Virus record (IMG/VR): IMGVR_UViG_3300010151_000008
Coordinates: 1-64,000 of that record
From: a virus
Reading direction: 5' to 3' (one strand)
Length of the DNA stretch: 64,000 nucleotides
Positions 59,003 to 64,000 of this stretch are shown piece after piece. The notes beneath the pieces are model-generated. The model had not been told where the DNA came from. It saw only the letters and a list, made by a program, of their open reading frames with translations, and made no database searches. The translations under genes were made by a program, and so were the position numbers. The stretch's first letter is position 1. The number at the start of each line of letters is the position of its first letter.

Positions 59003-61635
59003 CTGGTTTACTTGATAAGTTAATTATAGTTCAGCCGTCCTCGGTTGGAAGAAATTGGAAATATGTGGTCACCACTGGCCTTCGCCACCCATTCATTAAG
59101 ACTGCCGCGCAGTGGCAGCTGCCCGATAAATTCTTGGCCTCTCTCGGAAAGTACTGGACCACAACCCTTACTGGAAAATTCGAAAGGATGGCTGCGCCAG
59201 GGCTCCGTTCTATGCAGTATTTTGATCCGGGCGCTACACTCGATATCGAGGAAAATCCTGATTATGGAAATGTCCTTGATGTGGAGCGCATTGGTGACGG
59301 CTCCCCCAGCGCCTCGGGGCCCCCCTCTGGCCTCGCAGATTTTTTTGAGTGGGCTCGATACGAAATTACATATAATAACCAAATCTGGAATTTATATAAT
59401 AGCTACTATGAAGCCGATCCCGACATGGTTGATCTACTCGACAAAATTTTAGCCGGGGATCCGTTTTATATAGACTATCTCCAGAATGGGATCGTGTCCT
59501 CGCAGTTGCCGGGCGCTCCATCGTTGCTGCTTTGGAAAGGAGCCTCCGCTAGTCCCAACATTCCTGCGCTGGTGGACACCCAACCACAATATTCTCAAAG
59601 AATGTTTGAACTTAACCTTCCGGCCCAAAACGACATGAACGCTAGCGCGCTGAATGTTCAGGCAATTCCAATGTATAATTATTATGTAGGCGCAGATCGG
59701 GTGAATTCATATGAGTCAGCGGTTGCAGATCTTCCCGAATCCGTTATTCCAAATTTCTATATGCTTCACTATAGTGTGGCGCCCTCCGGAGATATAATTC
59801 CTAGGTATCAAAATCAAATTACTTTTAATAGTAATGTGGGGTCTTTCGATGATCCGATAGAGGATAGGGGACAGTTTTTTTCTTCGTACGCTACGACCTT
59901 AAAAGCTCTTAAAACTGCGCGCGATGAAAACATAGTGCCGAAAGATCACCCCGACTATGCACCAAGCGACTGGTCCGTCGCCGTCGACACCCTTCGAACG
60001 CTGGGATTCAATATTGGAATATATTCTGAAAATTTATCTATTTTGGAAGGTCTTTCAACAATACCTGCAGAAGAGCGCGTCGAGTCCTCTATTACTGATA
60101 TGCCCATGTATGTAGACTTAAAGATCGATCACAACCAAAGTCTTGATATAGTATACCCCGCCTCGGTCACGCCCCAGGCAACGGATCCGACTGTGGCCCA
60201 GCTTTTAACTGAGCAAGGTCTTTATGATATGGTACTGAGTATGATAGTACAGCAAGACGTAGCACGGACCGATTATCTAGAGTGCACCATGGCGATTGAA
60301 AGATCCACGAGGACCACAACTACCGAGGGGGAAATAATTACCGATCTTCCTACTCAAATAATAAATCAGTCCCTGCACCACAATATCTTCCCCTCCTGGC
60401 AAGGCGCCCTCATGGGCGGCGATTATTGGCTCTACAGCGGACTGGACTTGGACAGCATGCTTGCCAATCCGTGGACCCTCGGGCCTTCGATCGGCAAAGG
60501 CACAAACCTAATTGATCCAGTTAATTTGGAAGCCCCGGGCATGTCTGTACCATCCGGTACCGGATCGATCACACAAGCCACCGTGAATGGTTCCTTTAAC
60601 GATTTCTATTTTTCTTCCGCCAGCCCCCTGACGGCCGGCCAACTCTTTAATAGCCTTCGCAAAAGCGACATAGGAATTATGAATCTAGACTCCGGGTACT
60701 CAGAAACATTTATGTATAAAGTTGAAAAAAGAGTTGTTGAGTCGGGTGCTTTTATCCCGCTTGATCAATTAAATGATGCCGATGGCCCGAACGGCGCGCC
60801 CTTATACCCCGTGGTACAAACCTTTTATATAGCAGTAGATCCCGATCAGGTAGAAAAGACTATAAGATATATTGACACTCAAGTTAAGTACGGGGTAGTA
60901 TATCAATATAATTTTACACAAATTCGTTTTATTCTCTCGACCCTGTACGACTACGACGATTTACAAGTTCAGACAGATTACGACGGCATGGGTCGCGCCC
61001 TCGGAAATGCCCTCGGATTTTATGTCGACGAGCAAATCGACAACCCCCCGGAAATAGATCAGTGGGACTATGTGCCGTGGGGCCAGGATACCCCGGTGGC
61101 CCTTGAGCAAGTGGGGCATCTTGTTTTGCCTTACTCGGATAATCAAGGCCCGGGCCCGAACGATCCAGATTTAAGCAATCACATGATACAACTTAAGCCT
61201 GGTTATGGTTTTAATAGTAATAACCTAGGCGGAGCCGTCACAACGGGGCCAGGTCTTAACCTCGCAGGCGCCAACGCGTCGGCCGCGGCAGACCTCTTCA
61301 AAGCCCGCGGCAATGAAGGTGTCGACCAGTTCGGGCCCGATCACTGGAAGACTGTCGAGCCCACGGAAAAACAAGAAGAAATGCTCAACCTCCTAGATAG
61401 GCTAGCCCCTGTCGGTGAGATGCATGGAGAAAAGTTACTGGAAGAAATGTTGGCCGGCCCTCTTCGTGGCCCCGGCGGAGGATTCAATTTTGGAGACCTA
61501 AACCCTAGTGTCCACCTTAGCGAGACCGACGAGATGTATGGAGAAGCGATGTCGCCAGGAGAGGTTGCCGAGGGCGGCCCCTACGAAGAAAAGGACTGGG
61601 GTCGAAGCCCGCTGTTTGACGAGGGGATTATATAA
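58999..61635 (+). CDS. Large hypothetical tail protein
   Basis: The product has 878 residues, overlapping the gene before by four bases and the next by one base. It is rich in Tyr, Pro and Asp. An N-terminal region with WKYVVTTGLRHPFIK and a C-terminal Gly/Pro-rich acidic part (about residues 720-878) stand out. No enzyme or binding motif is visible. Structural by context. Confidence 0.65.
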   Translation: MTGLLDKLIIVQPSSVGRNWKYVVTTGLRHPFIKTAAQWQLPDKFLASLGKYWTTTLTGKFERMAAPGLRSMQYFDPGATLDIEENPDYGNVLDVERIGDGSPSASGPPSGLADFFEWARYEITYNNQIWNLYNSYYEADPDMVDLLDKILAGDPFYIDYLQNGIVSSQLPGAPSLLLWKGASASPNIPALVDTQPQYSQRMFELNLPAQNDMNASALNVQAIPMYNYYVGADRVNSYESAVADLPESVIPNFYMLHYSVAPSGDIIPRYQNQITFNSNVGSFDDPIEDRGQFFSSYATTLKALKTARDENIVPKDHPDYAPSDWSVAVDTLRTLGFNIGIYSENLSILEGLSTIPAEERVESSITDMPMYVDLKIDHNQSLDIVYPASVTPQATDPTVAQLLTEQGLYDMVLSMIVQQDVARTDYLECTMAIERSTRTTTTEGEIITDLPTQIINQSLHHNIFPSWQGALMGGDYWLYSGLDLDSMLANPWTLGPSIGKGTNLIDPVNLEAPGMSVPSGTGSITQATVNGSFNDFYFSSASPLTAGQLFNSLRKSDIGIMNLDSGYSETFMYKVEKRVVESGAFIPLDQLNDADGPNGAPLYPVVQTFYIAVDPDQVEKTIRYIDTQVKYGVVYQYNFTQIRFILSTLYDYDDLQVQTDYDGMGRALGNALGFYVDEQIDNPPEIDQWDYVPWGQDTPVALEQVGHLVLPYSDNQGPGPNDPDLSNHMIQLKPGYGFNSNNLGGAVTTGPGLNLAGANASAAADLFKARGNEGVDQFGPDHWKTVEPTEKQEEMLNLLDRLAPVGEMHGEKLLEEMLAGPLRGPGGGFNFGDLNPSVHLSETDEMYGEAMSPGEVAEGGPYEEKDWGRSPLFDEGII

Positions 61636-62942
61636 TGTCCGGCTTTTCAAACGGCTTCTACGGCTCCTCGCCTCAACCCGGCCTCGACGGCCTCGACCGC
61701 CCCACGGGACCTTCTTTAAATTGGTGGTTTGATATCGATGAGTATGACGAGGATATGAACTTTTTGCGCACTGTGTCTATCCCCCTCAACTTCGTTGTAA
61801 ACGAAACCCTCAGCGTTCAAGAATTTCTAAGTATAGTCCAGAACACTTTTGATGCCCATGCACTCCCCATTATCTCGGGCCGTCGCCAATATATGATTAC
61901 TGCTATAGCGGGACAACCGGCCAGCACCAACGCGGCGGTCCGCTTCAAAAACCGCGACACCACCATTCAATATAGAATCTGGAACGAGGATGAATTACCT
62001 TTTCAACTAAGATTTATGACAGGCCCTCATGGCTCCGTACCCGGGGGCGCCCCGGATAATGCTCGTGTTGATATGCAATCAGGTTATTGGCCTGAAATAA
62101 TGCAGACTCCCTATTATGCCACCCAGGCGGTAGTAATGGACCGCCCTCCTGTATCACCTCAGGTGAATATAGTTCCCTTTAAAAATATTAATAATCGGGT
62201 ATTGATTATGTTGAATAGTTCTACTGGCGAGGTTGCAGAAAAGCCATTCCCCATAGAAGACAGCGACCTGGAAGATATTAGGTTACAGTTTTTGGCCCAA
62301 GGATTGTTACCCAACAACACTGTGGCCACCAACGAACAAATAATTCAAATGGCACTTGATTCCGATTTAACATTTCGTAGTGATGACCCTTCTTACCGAT
62401 ATGAAATATACCGGACTAGGGAAGCTCCCATGAGTTATCAAGATTTCAAAGGAAAAAGAAGGGCCGATATTATAGAACATCTCGGAACTGTCGGCGGCAA
62501 TCGATATGCTACCTACGCCACCTATCTAGAGGACCTCGTGCCCAATACCAAATATTATTATTGTTTTAGGGTTATAGACGTTCACGGGCACGTTTCCAAT
62601 CCCACTGTCCCCTATGAGGTGGAAATGGTCGATAATTCGGGTCAAGTATATTTACTGTATAAAGAATACTATTTTCCAGCAGAGCAAAATCAAAACTTTA
62701 GTAAAAATGGTAGACAATATCTTTATATTGCTCCCACGTGGACGCAATCACGTTTTGATGATGCCAACACATCGATAGAGACGGTGGGTATCGATGAGGT
62801 CCCTCCTCCAAATGTGCTGGGTACTTCCGAAACTGATTCAGTTTGGAACAAAGTATTTAAGGTTCGCCTTACCAGTAAGAAGACGGGGAAGAAGATAGAT
62901 CTTAATTTAACATTTAAAAACACAGGAGTAGTTAATCCTTAG
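61635..62942 (+). CDS. Tail protein with a fibronectin type III-like segment
   Basis: The product has 435 residues. LVPNTKYYYCFRVIDVHGHVSNPT near residues 302-325 follows the FN3 strand pattern (Lxp.t.Y.yrv.a.d..G..S). The N-terminus is Pro/Gly-rich, and the remainder is probably beta-sheet. FN3-like domains are common in phage tail proteins and often help adhesion. It is coupled to the previous gene. Confidence 0.65.
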   Translation: MSGFSNGFYGSSPQPGLDGLDRPTGPSLNWWFDIDEYDEDMNFLRTVSIPLNFVVNETLSVQEFLSIVQNTFDAHALPIISGRRQYMITAIAGQPASTNAAVRFKNRDTTIQYRIWNEDELPFQLRFMTGPHGSVPGGAPDNARVDMQSGYWPEIMQTPYYATQAVVMDRPPVSPQVNIVPFKNINNRVLIMLNSSTGEVAEKPFPIEDSDLEDIRLQFLAQGLLPNNTVATNEQIIQMALDSDLTFRSDDPSYRYEIYRTREAPMSYQDFKGKRRADIIEHLGTVGGNRYATYATYLEDLVPNTKYYYCFRVIDVHGHVSNPTVPYEVEMVDNSGQVYLLYKEYYFPAEQNQNFSKNGRQYLYIAPTWTQSRFDDANTSIETVGIDEVPPPNVLGTSETDSVWNKVFKVRLTSKKTGKKIDLNLTFKNTGVVNP

Positions 62943-62990
62943 GGCATGATATTGATTTAATTACTATTTATAGAGAGAGAGGTTGATTTT

Positions 62991-63953
62991 ATGGCATTTT
63001 TAGACAATTCAGGAGATATTATATTGGACGCGGTTTTAACAGACACGGGTCGAATGCGTCTTGCTCGCGGCGATGGAAGTTTCCGAATCGCAAAATTTGC
63101 ATTAGGAGATGACGAAATAGATTATGGTTTATTTGATAAACTTAACGTCAACGGGTCAGAATACTATGACCTTCAGTGCTTACAAACTCCAGTTCTAGAA
63201 GCGTTTACAAACAACACTTCTCTCCTCAATTCTAAATTAATTACAATTAGCAACAACATGACATGGTATTTACCAATCATTAAGTTGTTTAATCAGGGTT
63301 CCTCAACGCTTTATAATGGCACACATTTTATTGTATTGGCTGATCAAACGACGGTAGATCAGATCACCCTTGCGGGGACAGTTCAGCTGGTGGCCGATGG
63401 AATACTCAATGGCGCCACCGTCGGCGGTTCTCAAATGCAAATCACAACAGATCAAGGATTGGATACTGCCAATATTACACCAGATACTCCGCTGAATCCG
63501 GAGTTGGTGGAAACTGCCTATATTGTTGAAATGGATAATCGTCTAGGAAAACTATTTCCGGGCATCACTGGCCAGGGCACCAATCCGGCTGCAGCCTCGC
63601 TGAGTCCTCTTTCTTATTCTTTCATAGATGATGATTCTGTGGCTAGCTATTATATCTCAATGCGACGAGCTGGCCTTATAAGTACGATTGCGACCGGTCT
63701 CGGAATTAATTCATCGATTCTCGGGCCCCGCGGAACTAGGCTTTCGTTCAGAATAGGGTCTTCTTTAGAAAATAGATCGGGGTACTACTTGTTTGACACC
63801 TTTGGTAACGTGGGAACAACCACCATTACCAATGACACCGTCAACCTCGTCGCCGGGACATATAAATACATTGACTCAACCATACGTGTTTCGGGAGTAT
63901 CTACTGGATATAGAATAGATATACCTGTAAGATACGTGAAATATATATTATAA
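62991..63953 (+). CDS. Tail structural protein, paralogous N-terminus with the gene at 55.1 kb
   Basis: The product has 320 residues. The start MAFLDNSGDIILDAVLTDTG, with DGSFRIAKFALGDDEIDYG, matches the N-terminus of the protein at 55113. The rest is beta-rich with Gly/Ala/Thr loops. A GAGAGGTTGATTTT ribosome site precedes the ATG. It is a probable baseplate or tail-fibre connector. Confidence 0.7.
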   Translation: MAFLDNSGDIILDAVLTDTGRMRLARGDGSFRIAKFALGDDEIDYGLFDKLNVNGSEYYDLQCLQTPVLEAFTNNTSLLNSKLITISNNMTWYLPIIKLFNQGSSTLYNGTHFIVLADQTTVDQITLAGTVQLVADGILNGATVGGSQMQITTDQGLDTANITPDTPLNPELVETAYIVEMDNRLGKLFPGITGQGTNPAAASLSPLSYSFIDDDSVASYYISMRRAGLISTIATGLGINSSILGPRGTRLSFRIGSSLENRSGYYLFDTFGNVGTTTITNDTVNLVAGTYKYIDSTIRVSGVSTGYRIDIPVRYVKYIL

Positions 63954-63966
63954 TAGGGTATAAAAG

Positions 63967-64000
63967 ATGGCAACGACATTTAAAACACTAACCAACAAAG
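63967..64000 (+). CDS. Start of a further gene, cut by the window end
   Basis: ATG 63967 opens MATTFKTLTNK and continues past the last base. The short spacing (14 bases) from the preceding stop suggests the same operon. Too little is visible to identify it. Confidence 0.45.
   Translation, partial: MATTFKTLTNK

Overview
This window looks like part of the genome of a large contractile-tailed (T4-related, myovirus-type) bacteriophage. All recognisable genes lie on the + strand, and most are a few bases apart or overlap through TAATG/ATGA junctions. The virion genes include a gp25-like baseplate wedge protein, a gp6/J-like wedge protein, cell-wall-cutting hub proteins, several very large baseplate or fibre proteins and a gp55-like late sigma factor. 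Small lipoproteins with lipoboxes and an O-antigen-type sugar locus suggest a Gram-negative (diderm) host. The host cannot be named from this sequence. The large proteins and wide accessory content suggest a big genome. No head, replication or packaging genes are in view.

Region 1 (1-6.2 kb) holds the end of an unidentified gene, small unknown genes, a thioredoxin-fold lipoprotein, two small membrane proteins (DUF5658- and DUF6356-like) and an HExxH protein. It also holds a 705-residue protein that joins a ligase-type nucleotidyltransferase domain to an NMNAT/cytidylyltransferase domain, an acidic protein and a Fis-like helix-turn-helix protein.

Region 2 (6.3-14.4 kb) is rich in translation and RNA functions. 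It has a complete tmRNA (ssrA; tag ANNADYDLALAA; G3-U70 alanine identity pair), a SpoU-type RNA 2'-O-methyltransferase, a QueF-like protein without the catalytic Cys and His, a tRNA-Asn(GTT) and a PIN-PhoH protein. Among these are a metzincin protease, two related small lipoproteins, another HExxH protein, a Cas4-like four-cysteine nuclease and several membrane or basic peptides of 26-40 residues.

Region 3 (14.4-28.1 kb) is a tightly packed glycan locus of 17 genes: two GT4 glycosyltransferases, three probable GT-A-type enzymes, a hexapeptide acetyltransferase, a polysaccharide-deacetylase-like protein, two sulfotransferases, four SAM methyltransferases, a DegT aminotransferase, a cupin, a GDP-mannose 4,6-dehydratase and a WlbA/WbpB-type dehydrogenase. 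Together they could build and decorate a modified amino-sugar glycan on the host surface or on phage parts.

Region 4 (28.1-30.1 kb) has small genes and the late sigma factor. Region 5 (30.1-64 kb) is the baseplate and tail region. Three tandem paralogs share an N-terminal domain but carry different C-terminal enzymes: a lytic transglycosylase, a tail lysozyme and an SGNH hydrolase. They are followed by a spike-like protein, a 2144-residue baseplate protein, the gp25- and gp6-like proteins, a 3181-residue LamG-containing protein and five further tail proteins. The window ends at the start of another gene.

No CRISPR array, insertion sequence, integrase or attachment site was seen, and there is no stretch over 300 bases without a gene or RNA.
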